A DNA stretch of 64,000 bases from Roseibium sediminicola (GTDB lineage: Bacteria > Pseudomonadota > Alphaproteobacteria > Rhizobiales > Stappiaceae), in NCBI RefSeq assembly GCF_023156505.1, contig NZ_JALNMJ010000015.1, positions 96,341-160,340 on the forward strand, given 5' to 3'. The notes under the pieces were generated by a model, which was given only the letters and a program-made list of their open reading frames with translations, was not told the origin of the DNA and did no database searches. Of the stretch, positions 9,555-18,260 are shown piece after piece. Every line of letters starts with the position of its first letter. Position 1 is the stretch's first letter. The translations under genes and the position numbers were made by a program.

Positions 9555-10439
9555 TCAGGTTCGGGCCGCGATGGCGTCGGCGATGGCGATCACCCGCTTG
9601 CCCATCTCCGCATGTAGCCGCTCCACCATCTTGCCGTCCACCTGGATCGCACCCTTTTGCGCATTTTCCGGCTTGTCGAATTCTGCATTGATGAGCCGCG
9701 CCCAGGCTATCTCGTCCTCGGACGGGCTGAAGGCGGCATGGCACGGGCCGATCTGCTTCGGATGGATCAGCGTCTTGCCGTCCATGCCCATGTCGACGCC
9801 CTGCGCACATTCCGCGGCGAATCCGTCTTCGTCCTGAAAGGCATTGTAGACGCCGTCGAGAATATCAATGCCACCCAGACGCGCCGCGGCGACACAGGTC
9901 ATCAGCCAGGGCATCATTGCCGCCCGGCCGGGCGTCAGCCGGGCGCGGGTTTCCTTGGAAAGATCGTTGGTGCCCATGACAAAACAGGAAAGACGCACGG
10001 CCGGGTCCTTGCCGCAAGCGCCGATGGCGCCGGCATTGAGCATGGCTTCCGGCGTTTCCATCATCGCCCAGAGCCTGACCTTGTCGGAAGCACCCAGAAC
10101 GGAGAGCTTGTGCGCAATCAGCTGCAGATCGGCGGGCGTGTTGACCTTGGGCACCAGGATCGCGTCCGGGTCGGCCTTGACCGCGGCCGCCAGATCCTCC
10201 TCGCCCCAGGGCGTGTCCGAGCCGTTGACACGGATGACGACCTCTCGTTCGCCGTAACCGCCGGCCGAGACCGCGGCAACGATCTGCTCGCGGGCCAGCT
10301 GCTTGGCGTCGGGGGCGACCGCGTCTTCCAGGTCGAGCAACAGGCAGTCGACATCCAGGGTTTTGGCCTTCTCCAGAGCGCGCTGGTTGGAACCGGGCAT
10401 ATAGAGGGCGGAACGGCGGGGTCTGAGCGGTGACGTCAT
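9555..10439 (-). CDS. HpcH/HpaI-family CoA ester lyase (CitE-like)
   Basis: 294 residues. The family cleaves or forms carbon-carbon bonds in CoA esters such as citramalyl-, malyl- or beta-methylmalyl-CoA using Mg2+. Visible elements are SALYMPGSNQRALEKA, the metal-binding strand LLLDLEDAV, VMGTNDLSKE, GIDILDGVYNAF and GKTLIHPKQI, all in family order on a TIM barrel. No citrate lyase alpha or gamma genes are nearby, so this is a stand-alone CitE-like enzyme, not part of fermentative citrate lyase. The exact CoA ester is not determined. Confidence 0.88.
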   Translation of the reverse strand: MTSPLRPRRSALYMPGSNQRALEKAKTLDVDCLLLDLEDAVAPDAKQLAREQIVAAVSAGGYGEREVVIRVNGSDTPWGEEDLAAAVKADPDAILVPKVNTPADLQLIAHKLSVLGASDKVRLWAMMETPEAMLNAGAIGACGKDPAVRLSCFVMGTNDLSKETRARLTPGRAAMMPWLMTCVAAARLGGIDILDGVYNAFQDEDGFAAECAQGVDMGMDGKTLIHPKQIGPCHAAFSPSEDEIAWARLINAEFDKPENAQKGAIQVDGKMVERLHAEMGKRVIAIADAIAART

Positions 10440-10561
10440 GAAACGATCCCTGAAGCTGACGGAACGGATTTCCGGTTAACCTAGTGGATCGCGCGGGCCG
10501 GGGGAATCCGCCGAAGGGGGAACGGCGGCGGAATTTCCGGCCCCGGGTGACAAGCCTTGCG

Positions 10562-10789
10562 TCAGGAGATGTGAAACGACCAGCGCAGCGCTGACGGGGA
10601 AGTCCGGGTTTCTTCGATTTTCTTTTTCAAAAACAAGCGGATACCGGCATTCATGCCGTTGGCCGCGGACTTTTCGCGGACCAGGGACAAATACATGCCA
10701 AGTCCGGCGAGGACATAGACACAGGCAAACGTGATCATGACCACATCCTGTCCCGATATCTCGACCCATTCCGGCATGCCTGGCTCCAT
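10562..10789 (-). CDS. Small single-pass membrane protein
   Basis: 75 residues starting MEPGMPEWVEISGQ, with one hydrophobic helix (DVVMITFACVYVLAGLGMYLSL) followed by a basic cytoplasmic-looking tail (LFLKKKIEETR). I do not recognise a family. The start at 10789 was chosen because residues before it look non-coding. It follows the EamA transporter gene by about 60 bp on the same strand. Confidence 0.5.
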   Translation of the reverse strand: MEPGMPEWVEISGQDVVMITFACVYVLAGLGMYLSLVREKSAANGMNAGIRLFLKKKIEETRTSPSALRWSFHIS

Positions 10790-10848
10790 TGGCTTAAAGC
10801 GACACCGAAAATTTGGCACAAGATCGACGAAAATTGAGACCGTCTGCG

Positions 10849-11763
10849 TCACACTTTGTTGGTTTGCGCCGCCGCGGCCTTTTTCGCCGGCGATCGGAAG
10901 ATCATGTCCTTGGCCGCGATCACCGCGCCAAGCGTGATCGCCAGACAGGCGAGACCCACGGAAAGGGTCAGGGCGCCGAAGCCGAAGGCGATCAGCAGCA
11001 GGGTCGACAGCAAAGGCGCGGAATAGGCGGCCGCGCCCAGGACCTGGATATCGCCGCGCTTGACGCCGATGTCCCAGGTGAAAAAGGCGAGCCCGACCGG
11101 GAAGGCGGCCAGGGCCAGCACGGAGGCCCATTCCAGGGGTGCTGCCGGCCACACGGTCTCCTCCAGCAGCAGGTGGCAGAGCCCCGACAGCAGCGCCGTC
11201 ATCAGGCAGAACCCGGCGACGGCCTCGGTCGGCACCGCGCCGAGGCGCCGCGACAACACCGAATAACTGGACCAGAACAGGCAGGAGGCCACCGCCGCGC
11301 CATAGCCGAGCATCGAGCCGCCGGCGAAGTCGACGCCTTCACCGCCGGTAATCAGCAGCACCGCTCCGGCGAGCCCCAGCACCGTGCCGAGAATGTGATG
11401 CAGGCGAAGCTTTTCACCGGGCAGCAGCGCGGAAAACAGTACGATCAGCAGCGGCCAGGTGTAGTTGATCAGGTTGGCCTCGACGGGCGGCGCGTTGCGG
11501 ATGGCGGTGAAATAGAAAAAGTGAAAGCCGAACAGGCCGAATGTGCCGAAAGCCCAGACACCGAGCGGCTGGCGCAACAACCGGGTGCGGCCGGTCGCCA
11601 GCAGCCAGATCAGCGCGACGGAACCGGAAAAGCCGAAGCAGAGCGTGTTCAAAAGAAAGGGCGGCACATGGCCCGACCCCGCACCGAAGAGGCCAAGTGT
11701 GGCCCACATCAGCACCGCGCTCAGTCCGATCCCCGTTGCCTTCAGTCTGCCTGTTTCCGCCAT
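10849..11763 (-). CDS. EamA/DMT-superfamily transporter
   Basis: About 304 residues with roughly ten hydrophobic helices arranged as two EamA repeats, the second beginning near YGAAVASCLFWSSYSVLSRR. DMT proteins of this size usually export amino acids or other small metabolites across the inner membrane. The charged boundary LLPGEKLRLHHILG at the end of the first repeat is typical. I chose the ATG at 11763, which has an AGGGTG upstream; the alternative TTG at 11790 adds nine residues unlike a membrane N-terminus. Substrate is unknown. Confidence 0.85.
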   Translation of the reverse strand: MAETGRLKATGIGLSAVLMWATLGLFGAGSGHVPPFLLNTLCFGFSGSVALIWLLATGRTRLLRQPLGVWAFGTFGLFGFHFFYFTAIRNAPPVEANLINYTWPLLIVLFSALLPGEKLRLHHILGTVLGLAGAVLLITGGEGVDFAGGSMLGYGAAVASCLFWSSYSVLSRRLGAVPTEAVAGFCLMTALLSGLCHLLLEETVWPAAPLEWASVLALAAFPVGLAFFTWDIGVKRGDIQVLGAAAYSAPLLSTLLLIAFGFGALTLSVGLACLAITLGAVIAAKDMIFRSPAKKAAAAQTNKV

Positions 11764-11944
11764 GCCACCCTGCCGTGTGATTTGAACCAACGCTCATGGC
11801 ACGAATTGACCTTTTGGGAAAGGGCGGGAAAGGCTTGTGCCGTTCATCTCGCAGCGCGCCATAATTGATCGTGGTCCTTGAAACCGGATCCGGTTTCGGG
11901 ACATTGTGAGCGCAACGTCAGTCGATTTGCTTTCCGGAGACTTC

Positions 11945-12406
11945 ATGACAACACTGCAAATCAGAGCTCTCGAGCTGGATGATGCCCATAAGCTCTCGCC
12001 GCTCATTGCCGAAAATGCCCAGGCCCTCAAGCGCGGCGCGCCGCGCCGGCCCGACGACTATTATGCCGAACGCATCCTTGCCGACAAAACCGCCGAAGTG
12101 CTCGGCGCGCTGAAGGACGGTGAACTGGTCGGCTTCGCGGTCTATTTTGACCTGCCGGAGCTGATCACCGGTCTGCGCATCGGCCAGTTGGACGACATCT
12201 ACGTACATCCGGACCACCGCAACCAGGGCATCGGCCGCAAGATGATCGACACGCTGGTGGCAGAGGGCAAGACCCGCGGCTGGCTGCATCTGCGCTGGAT
12301 CGTGCCGGGCAAGAACACACCCTCCGTCGCTCTTTATGAAAAGATCGCCGAGCCGGACCACCGCAAGAGCTACATCATTCCGATCGACCGCATCGCCGGC
12401 GACTGA
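11945..12406 (+). CDS. GNAT-family N-acetyltransferase
   Basis: 153 residues. GNAT enzymes transfer an acetyl group from acetyl-CoA to an amine. The acetyl-CoA binding motif is clear: LDDIYVHPDHRNQGIGRKMI with the R/Q-x-x-G-x-G loop as RNQGIGR, followed by WIVPGKNTPSVALYEKIA for motif B. The ATG at 11945 follows a TTCCGGAGAC ribosome-binding site. Divergent from the DMT transporter. Acceptor substrate is unknown. Confidence 0.88.
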   Translation: MTTLQIRALELDDAHKLSPLIAENAQALKRGAPRRPDDYYAERILADKTAEVLGALKDGELVGFAVYFDLPELITGLRIGQLDDIYVHPDHRNQGIGRKMIDTLVAEGKTRGWLHLRWIVPGKNTPSVALYEKIAEPDHRKSYIIPIDRIAGD

Positions 12407-12511
12407 AACAAAGGTGTTTCAAGGCGCTGGCCAGGTTTGAAACATGCGTCGCCCCGGGGACCGAACAAGCTCCGGGTCGACGTCGTTAAAGCATGTCGCG
12501 TTTGTTCAAGC

Positions 12512-13561
12512 TCAGCTTCCCGCGGCGAAAAGCGGCGGGATGCGGCCGACCGGCAAGAGGCCGACTTGAACCAGTCCGCGGTTGAGCGTGACCGGGATCT
12601 TGATGGTGCGCATACCATCGACCTCCGTTGCCGCCGGCTCCAGGCTTTTGACCATGCCTTCGATCAACGGATAGGTCTGGTCCTGCGGCGAAAACAGCGG
12701 TTTCAGTGTCTCAAGCAATACCTGTGCATTGCCGAGCGCCACTTCGAGCGTTCCGGACAGCGTACCGTCTCCGGCCAGCACCAGGTCGCCGCTTGCAACC
12801 GCGCGGCTCGGCCCGATGGCCGCCTCGGCCAACATCAAACGGAGCGGCAATTCGCCGTCATTCGCCAGAACCAGCGTCACAAGATCTGCTCCGGCAAGCA
12901 GCGCCATACCATTTGCAACGCGCACATGGCCGCGCAGCCGCACCGTCTCCATAAGGTTTGGCAATGACTTCAGCGCCAGATTGTCTATGGTGACAAAACC
13001 TTCCAGCATGCCGTCGATATCGGGGACCTCGCGCAGGTGAACTTCCGCCTTGTCGGCGGCAAACTGCCCGGCCGACGCAAGGGAGGCCAGCGAGGCTTCC
13101 GGGCTCTCGACCACGGCATCGAGCGCGCTCAAGGCGTTTTCCGACAATCTGACGCTGGCCCGGGCCGTGTCCCAGGTAACATCGCCGGTAACGCCGGAGA
13201 CCGGCACGGCCATTGCCGCCGGCGACCGGGCCTCAAAAATCACGTGCCAGGGATTGTAAATCAGCGCGACGGCGTTCAACCCGCCAAGGGATCCGGTCGC
13301 CCCCCAGCGATCGATCGATTTCATGTCCCGGCAGGCAATTTCATAGCGGAAGGGGTAGCCGGCGATGCCGAGATCGGAGCAGGTGAGGTCCAGACCCTGT
13401 TCCGCCAGCCGCCGCATTTGCAGATCCAGCTGCCCGGCCAGCACCGAGCGGCCATAAAACCAGGCGGCCGACCAGCCGGCCACAACGATGACGATCGCGG
13501 CGATCAGCAGAATATAGCCCCGCCGGGACGGTTTCGGAGGTTTGGTCTTCGTATCGGACAC
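12512..13561 (-). CDS. DUF2125 domain-containing membrane-anchored protein
   Basis: 349 residues from a GTG at 13561 (VSDTKTKPPKPSRRG). A basic stretch is followed by one membrane helix (YILLIAAIVIVVAGWSAAWFY), then a large beta-rich extracytoplasmic domain containing the DUF2125 pattern CSDLGIAGYPFRYEIACRDM and a C-terminal GLVQVGLLPVGRIPPLF. Function is unknown; the fold is thought to sit in the periplasm. It is divergent from the ChaC-type gene, with under 100 bp between starts, so they share a promoter region. Confidence 0.85.
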   Translation of the reverse strand: MSDTKTKPPKPSRRGYILLIAAIVIVVAGWSAAWFYGRSVLAGQLDLQMRRLAEQGLDLTCSDLGIAGYPFRYEIACRDMKSIDRWGATGSLGGLNAVALIYNPWHVIFEARSPAAMAVPVSGVTGDVTWDTARASVRLSENALSALDAVVESPEASLASLASAGQFAADKAEVHLREVPDIDGMLEGFVTIDNLALKSLPNLMETVRLRGHVRVANGMALLAGADLVTLVLANDGELPLRLMLAEAAIGPSRAVASGDLVLAGDGTLSGTLEVALGNAQVLLETLKPLFSPQDQTYPLIEGMVKSLEPAATEVDGMRTIKIPVTLNRGLVQVGLLPVGRIPPLFAAGS

Positions 13562-13657
13562 GTGGGCGTGCTCTCTCTGTTTGGACCGGCAAGCGGCATT
13601 GAACTGACCGGTGCGGCTTGGTATCTCCGCATCAGCACGAACAAAAGACAGGACGAT

Positions 13658-14188
13658 ATGAGCGATTTTTGGGTCTTTGGCTACGGCTCTTTGATGTGGA
13701 ACCCGGGATTTGACTATCTGCGTGCGGAACGGGCACTGCTCCGGGGTGCGCACCGGTCGCTCTGTGTCTATTCCTGGGTCCATCGCGGCACCGAGGAACG
13801 GCCGGGACTGGTCTTTGGTCTCGACAATGGCGGCGCCTGCCGGGGCATGGCCTATCAGGTCGATGCCGGCATCTGGCCCGATGTCCTGGCTTATCTGCGC
13901 GCCCGGGAACAGACCACGATGGTCTACAAGGAACATCACCACCACATCGAGCTCGACAGCGGCGAAAAGGTCGAGGCCCTGGTCTATATGGTCGATCACG
14001 GCCACCGGCAATATGCCGGCGCGCTGCCGCTGGAAGAGCAGCTCGAGATCGTCAGGGGCGCCGTCGGCAAATCGGGCGAGAACCCCGAATATGTGATCAA
14101 CACCGCGGCCCATCTCGACGAAATGGGTATCAAGGACAGCGGCCTCGCCTGGCTTTCCGCCCGGCTGCGGGACCTTCCGGAGGACTGA
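13658..14188 (+). CDS. ChaC-type gamma-glutamylcyclotransferase
   Basis: 176 residues. ChaC enzymes degrade glutathione to 5-oxoproline and Cys-Gly. The substrate-binding loop FGYGSLMWNPGF opens the protein, and RGAHRSLCVYSWVHRGTEERPGL and CRGMAYQVD follow in family order; YLRAREQTTMVYKE probably contains the catalytic glutamate. The C-terminal NPEYVINTAAHLDEMGI is also typical. The ATG at 13658 is preceded by GACAGGACG. Divergent from the DUF2125 gene. Confidence 0.9.
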   Translation: MSDFWVFGYGSLMWNPGFDYLRAERALLRGAHRSLCVYSWVHRGTEERPGLVFGLDNGGACRGMAYQVDAGIWPDVLAYLRAREQTTMVYKEHHHHIELDSGEKVEALVYMVDHGHRQYAGALPLEEQLEIVRGAVGKSGENPEYVINTAAHLDEMGIKDSGLAWLSARLRDLPED

Positions 14189-14370
14189 GCGCGATTCCTT
14201 TGAACGGCATAGGCATATCCGCTTGTTCCCGTTTCCCCCGCGAGGCAGAGGACTCGCATATGACCGAGACCTGTCCGCAATCGCTCACACATCCTTTCGT
14301 GTGGGGAGAAGGCGCTAAGTTCTGCCACATGTGTTTCCTTGCCAAAGATGTCGGGAATGACATAACCCTC

Positions 14371-14520
14371 GGCGTCATCCCGGCCAAGCGGAGCGCGAGC
14401 CGGGACCCACTCGCAGATCCCCGTGCCAAAGCGTTGGGTTGTACTACAAAAGTGCCTCCTCTCATGCTCTCTGCAAACGAGTAGGCCCCGGGTCTCACTT
14501 CGTTCGCCCGGGGTGACACC
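14371..14520. repeat. Dispersed intergenic element with imperfect terminal inverted repeats
   Basis: The ends of this 150-bp stretch pair imperfectly over about 37 nt: GGCGTCATCCCGGCCAAGCG on the left and CGCCCGGGGTGACACC on the right, both rich in the AGCG-GAGCGCGAG-CCGGGACC motif. A related element with the same motif lies at 62855-62975. It sits in the 512-bp gap (14189-14700) between a plus-strand gene and a minus-strand gene, and I see no other gene there. Short reading frames across it are products of the repeat. Confidence 0.65.
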
Positions 14521-14647
14521 GATATTTGTGGCGTGTCTGCCATATGCGATTGCCCTGCCGCGCATGGGAGAGAGGGATCCAAGAGGTTTGCGCCGTATTT
14601 CATGGATAAGACCTCGAACCGGGCGGCCAGAAACTTCCCCCGAAACA

Positions 14648-14681
14648 AGAAAGGCCGCGCTGAAGCGCGGCCCTTTCTTTG
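14648..14681 (-). terminator. Rho-independent terminator of the exported-protein gene
   Basis: Perfect 8-bp GC stem GGCCGCGC/GCGCGGCC around a TGAA loop, flanked by AAGAAA and TTTCTT so that it can act on either strand. It lies just past the stop codon of the minus-strand gene at 14701. Confidence 0.75.
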
Positions 14682-14700
14682 CTGCTGTGAGGCGGATCAT

Positions 14701-15090
14701 TTACCGGCGCGGTCCGCCTTCCTTGTTGATCGGGCCCGCCGCGGAGGTGCCGTTCCAGTCGCCGAGGGACGGCAGGATCAACAGATTGGCCGAGGCGTGA
14801 GACCGGGTCTGACCACGGACGGAAATCGGCACGTCGCCATTGAGGTCACCATAAGCCTGGTCGGCGTAATCGGCAGTCGCCGCAGGGCCGTTTACCCGGA
14901 CCGTCTGGCCGCGCGCAGAATTCAACGCCTTGGCATTGTCCGCCTGCAGCTGACGCACCGACACCGGCTCGTTGCCGGACAGGTCACCAAAGGTTTGGCG
15001 CGGAAAATCTGCCAGCGCGGTTCCGATCGCCGCTACGGATACGATCCCGGCGGCCAGCAGGGAGGTGAGGATTTTGCGGGAGGTCTGCAT
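14701..15090 (-). CDS. Small exported protein with an internal repeat, family unknown
   Basis: 129 residues. MQTSRKILTSLLAAGIVSVA opens a clear Sec signal peptide, cleaved near ALA-DFP. The mature protein contains two related units, FPRQTFGDLSGNEPVSVRQ and YADQAYGDLNGDVPISVRG, about 46 residues apart. I do not recognise the family; similar short alphaproteobacterial exported proteins are of unknown function. The ATG at 15090 follows GGAGCTTGAAT. The upstream 150 bp is AT-rich and probably holds its promoter; a terminator lies directly downstream. Confidence 0.65.
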   Translation of the reverse strand: MQTSRKILTSLLAAGIVSVAAIGTALADFPRQTFGDLSGNEPVSVRQLQADNAKALNSARGQTVRVNGPAATADYADQAYGDLNGDVPISVRGQTRSHASANLLILPSLGDWNGTSAAGPINKEGGPRR

Positions 15091-15334
15091 ATTCAAGCTC
15101 CGTGTATTGATTGCTCCCGGTTTTTGCGTTTGTGAGGAGATCACATTGGCTACGACCGGGCGTTGACGTTTTGACACACCGGATATGGGAAATTTTTTTC
15201 AGCAAAAAACACGAATAACCCGCATGTGAAAACATGTTTACTTGGAAACAAGCAATCACATAGCCGTGTTACTTAAGTTATCTAAATAATAGTTACAAAA
15301 TGAAGTATTTTAGAAGACAACCTCGCCTTCATTC

Positions 15335-15604
15335 CTAGGGTCAGGACCCATTCATTTGAGTGAAATGGTAGGGATAAATTTGTTCGGATACGAGGCGCAA
15401 AGCTGCAGGAAACCGTCCGGTTTCCAAAGATTTGCAACGACGTTGCCGGGCAAATTCACCCTATCCCGGAGGGACGCAAAAACGGCTTTGATTTGCTGCG
15501 TCAAACCGCTCAACCGGGCATGAAGCCCGCTTTTCGCGCTTTTCCTTGCAACTCGTTGCCGTTTGTTGCGCCATTTCGATCAAATGAATGAGTCCTGACC
15601 CTAG
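15335..15604. mobile_element. MITE-like non-autonomous element with 25-bp terminal inverted repeats
   Basis: The left end CTAGGGTCAGGACCCATTCA continuing to 15359 and the right end (15580-15604) are inverted repeats matching at 24 of 25 positions. Both outer ends are CTAG, which could be a YTAR-type target duplication like that of IS5-group elements. The 270-bp interior carries no credible gene, only short hairpins. It separates the exported-protein gene from plsC and lies 17 bp from the plsC stop. The parent transposase is not in the window. Confidence 0.8.
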
Positions 15605-15620
15605 GCGGCGGGAGACTGCC

Positions 15621-16397
15621 CTATCCCTGCCGAGCCTGTCTAAGGGAGTCCACCTGATGGAGCACAGGCGACGGCCGCGCGGTCTGGCGGGCTTCCTCTA
15701 TCAGCCGGTCGCTGGCGGTCTCAACCGAGGTCACCATGCGCTCATAAAAATCCTCGGGTGCAAGACCCGCCTCGATCGGCGGCAGGATTTCCACGATCAC
15801 GGTGCCTGGATAGACTGTCCAGGAGGAGCGCGGCCAGTAGAGGCCGGCATTGTGCGCGATCGGCACCACCGGGCATTTCAGTTCCCGATACAAATGGGCG
15901 ATGCCGTATTTGTATTTCGGCTCCGCGCCGGCGGGGCGGCGCGTGCCTTCCGGGAAAATCAGGATCTGGCGTTTTTCGGCAATCGCTTCGCGGGCGGCCT
16001 GCATCATCGCCGCCAGCGCCTCGGAGCGCTTGCCCCGGTTGATCGGGATCTGTTTGAACTTGGCCGTGTACCAGCCGAAAATCGGGATCCAGCGCAATTC
16101 CCGCTTCAGGATGAAGGTCGGGCTGGTGAACAGCGGGATCAGGGCCACCGTTTCCCAGGCGGACTGGTGTTTCATCGCGGCGATAAAACCGCCGTCAGGC
16201 AGGTTTTCCCGCCCCCGAACTTCCACCTTGATGCCGGCAAACACCCGCATCAGCAACTGCAGGATCCTCGACCAGGTCGGCACCACCCACCAGCCCCAGC
16301 GCCGCGGCAGCAGCATGACCGGGGCAAACAGGAGCATCAGAACCAGAGTGACGGAATAAAAAAGGATCTGAAACAGGGTCGAACGCAGAAGAAGCAT
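15621..16397 (-). CDS. plsC: 1-acyl-sn-glycerol-3-phosphate acyltransferase-like protein (PlsC family)
   Basis: 258 residues. The enzyme acylates lysophosphatidic acid (or a related lysolipid) at the inner membrane. An N-terminal hydrophobic helix precedes the acyltransferase core. Motif I is HQSAWE, an H-x4-E variant of the classical H-x4-D often seen in alphaproteobacteria; motif III is FPEGTR and motif IV VPIAHNAGLYWP. It is the last gene of an ftsE-ftsX-ydcF-plsC run on the minus strand. Confidence 0.85.
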   Translation of the reverse strand: MLLLRSTLFQILFYSVTLVLMLLFAPVMLLPRRWGWWVVPTWSRILQLLMRVFAGIKVEVRGRENLPDGGFIAAMKHQSAWETVALIPLFTSPTFILKRELRWIPIFGWYTAKFKQIPINRGKRSEALAAMMQAAREAIAEKRQILIFPEGTRRPAGAEPKYKYGIAHLYRELKCPVVPIAHNAGLYWPRSSWTVYPGTVIVEILPPIEAGLAPEDFYERMVTSVETASDRLIEEARQTARPSPVLHQVDSLRQARQG

Positions 16398-16452
16398 GGC
16401 ACCAAACAGGCTGAAGGATATGGACCACCCCGGAAGCGCAAATTGACCGCCG

Positions 16453-17142
16453 TCAGCTCACGCTCTTCACGGTAATCCGGAGTCTGGCGAGGATATACTT
16501 CACATATTCGCGCATGAGAAGCCGGATCGTGGCCGGTTCCCGGTACCAGGTGTTCAGTTTCAGATCCTTGGAGAAGACCGGATAGGCAATCAGCTCGACA
16601 TTCGGCAGAGCACCGGAGAGCTCCGCCTCCGCTCTCGGCAGATGATAGGCGCTGGTGACCACCAGAAGGGAGGAAAAGCCGTTCTTGCGGACCCAGCTTG
16701 CGGTTTCCGCCGCGTTCCCCGCCGTATTGAGCGCGACCCGGTCGAGATCGACGGTCGATTTTTCAAGCGGCATGGTGGACGCGGTCACAGCCGCCAGCTG
16801 CTTGCGCGTGGTGCCGGGATGAACGCCGGAAATCAGGAGACGGTTGGCGCGGCCCTCTTCCAGGAGACGCACCGCTTCGCTGACCCGCGCATGCCCGCCG
16901 GTCAAAACGACGATGGCGTCCGCATTGGCTGTTTTGGGAACTTCGATGGTGGCGATCTTGTGGGCGAAGAGCGCGAACTGACCTGCGGCGCCGGCCAGCA
17001 GCGCCGTCACGACGGCGACAAAGACAATGCGAAGCCCAAACCGTCTCTTGCGCGCCGGCGCGGACAGCGTCCCGGCCCGCTCCGTGACGGCCGCAACTCC
17101 GTCGTCCAGAGTGGGGTCTATGACTGTGTCAGCATGTGTCAT
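16453..17142 (-). CDS. YdcF/ElyC (DUF218) family envelope protein
   Basis: 229 residues: a 35-residue basic N-terminus, one membrane helix (IVFVAVVTALLAGAAGQFALF), then the DUF218 fold beginning ADAIVVLTGGHARVSEAVRL and continuing with NTAGNAAETASWV and LLVVTSAYHLPRAEAEL. Members such as E. coli ElyC and SanA affect peptidoglycan or envelope integrity. It lies between ftsX and plsC with short gaps (52 and 55 bp), supporting a shared envelope-biogenesis transcript. Confidence 0.85.
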   Translation of the reverse strand: MTHADTVIDPTLDDGVAAVTERAGTLSAPARKRRFGLRIVFVAVVTALLAGAAGQFALFAHKIATIEVPKTANADAIVVLTGGHARVSEAVRLLEEGRANRLLISGVHPGTTRKQLAAVTASTMPLEKSTVDLDRVALNTAGNAAETASWVRKNGFSSLLVVTSAYHLPRAEAELSGALPNVELIAYPVFSKDLKLNTWYREPATIRLLMREYVKYILARLRITVKSVS

Positions 17143-17194
17143 GGCGCGACTATGATAAGTGATTCGGCCAATTTCGCGGCAAATGGCCAGAAAA

Positions 17195-18244
17195 TCAATC
17201 CACTTTCGCCAGATGGGCCTTGACCGCCAGACCCGAGGTGAGCGCTGTCAGAATGGCCACCAGGAAGACAACACCGAAGACGCCGAGATACCCCGGCAGG
17301 CTGACGGAGATGCCGCCGAACAGCGCCGACATCTGATCGGAACCGGCCTGGCCGGCGCTCTGCCGGGTCAGCATGTCCAGCACGACGAAGCTCAGGATCG
17401 CCGCGACACCGCCGGAAACACCCCCCTTCAGACCCAGCATCAAAAAGTGCCGCTGGAACTCCCGGGCGATGAAACCGTCCTCCGCGCCGACAAAATGCAA
17501 CACCGAAACGACGTCCTTGTTGCCGGCCATGGCGGACTGGGTGGCAAAGACGACGCTCAGCACCATTGAGCCCAGAACCAGGATCATGATCGCGAACCCG
17601 CCCGCGACCACAGCGCCGGCCATGGCCGACAGGCGCGAGGTCCAGACCGAATGGTCGTCCACGCTGGCACCGGTCACGTTCTGCGACACCACCGACCTCA
17701 GCTGGTCAAGGTTGAGCAGCGACGGGTCGTTGACCGTGATCTGGATCAGCCGGGGCACGGGCAGGCCGTCCAGCTGCAGGCCTTCGCCGAGCCAGGGTTC
17801 CAGAAGGGCCTTGGTTTCCGCGTCCGACAACGCCCGAACCGTGTCGATGCCCGGAAATTCCTGGGCCAGCGCAACCGCCTTGTCGATCTCGCGCAGCATG
17901 TCGACGCCCTCGGTCGGCCGGATCTGGATGGTGATTTCACGCACCAGATCGTTCTGCCAGGCATCGGCGGCATCCCAGACCACCGACACCCCGCCCACGG
18001 TCAGGCAGGCGAGAAAGCTCATGATCGCCACCACCAGCGTCAGCGCGCGCCCGGCGACCGACTGAGGCGGCACGATCGCGGCAGCGGGCCGCAGCTTGGC
18101 GTCGTCGCCCTGAGGTTCTTTCTTGGCCTTCGGCGCGGCCTTGCGCACCGGACGCTTTTTCCGCTTCGGCCGTTCGGCGCGCTTCGGCGGCTGGACTTCA
18201 GCCGTCGAGCGCTTGGTGTTTTCGGTGTCGTCGGACTGGGCCAT
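17195..18244 (-). CDS. ftsX: Cell division protein FtsX
   Basis: 349 residues. FtsX is the membrane partner of FtsE; together they transduce ATP hydrolysis at the divisome to periplasmic peptidoglycan hydrolases. The N-terminal 65 residues are unusually Lys/Arg-rich (RPKRKKRPVRKAAPKAKK), then comes the first helix (RALTLVVAIMSFLACLTVGG), an extracytoplasmic domain, and three further helices in the C-terminal half. The ATG at 18244 lies 16 bp after the ftsE stop; an upstream in-frame start would overlap ftsE and was rejected. Confidence 0.93.
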   Translation of the reverse strand: MAQSDDTENTKRSTAEVQPPKRAERPKRKKRPVRKAAPKAKKEPQGDDAKLRPAAAIVPPQSVAGRALTLVVAIMSFLACLTVGGVSVVWDAADAWQNDLVREITIQIRPTEGVDMLREIDKAVALAQEFPGIDTVRALSDAETKALLEPWLGEGLQLDGLPVPRLIQITVNDPSLLNLDQLRSVVSQNVTGASVDDHSVWTSRLSAMAGAVVAGGFAIMILVLGSMVLSVVFATQSAMAGNKDVVSVLHFVGAEDGFIAREFQRHFLMLGLKGGVSGGVAAILSFVVLDMLTRQSAGQAGSDQMSALFGGISVSLPGYLGVFGVVFLVAILTALTSGLAVKAHLAKVD

Positions 18245-18260
18245 GGAACTGCTCTGCTGC

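Noticed and set aside
14130..14648. 172-residue minus-strand frame between the ChaC and exported-protein genes
   Set aside because: It runs through the inverted-repeat element and part of the ChaC gene; residues such as GSASGSRLALRLAGM come from the repeat.
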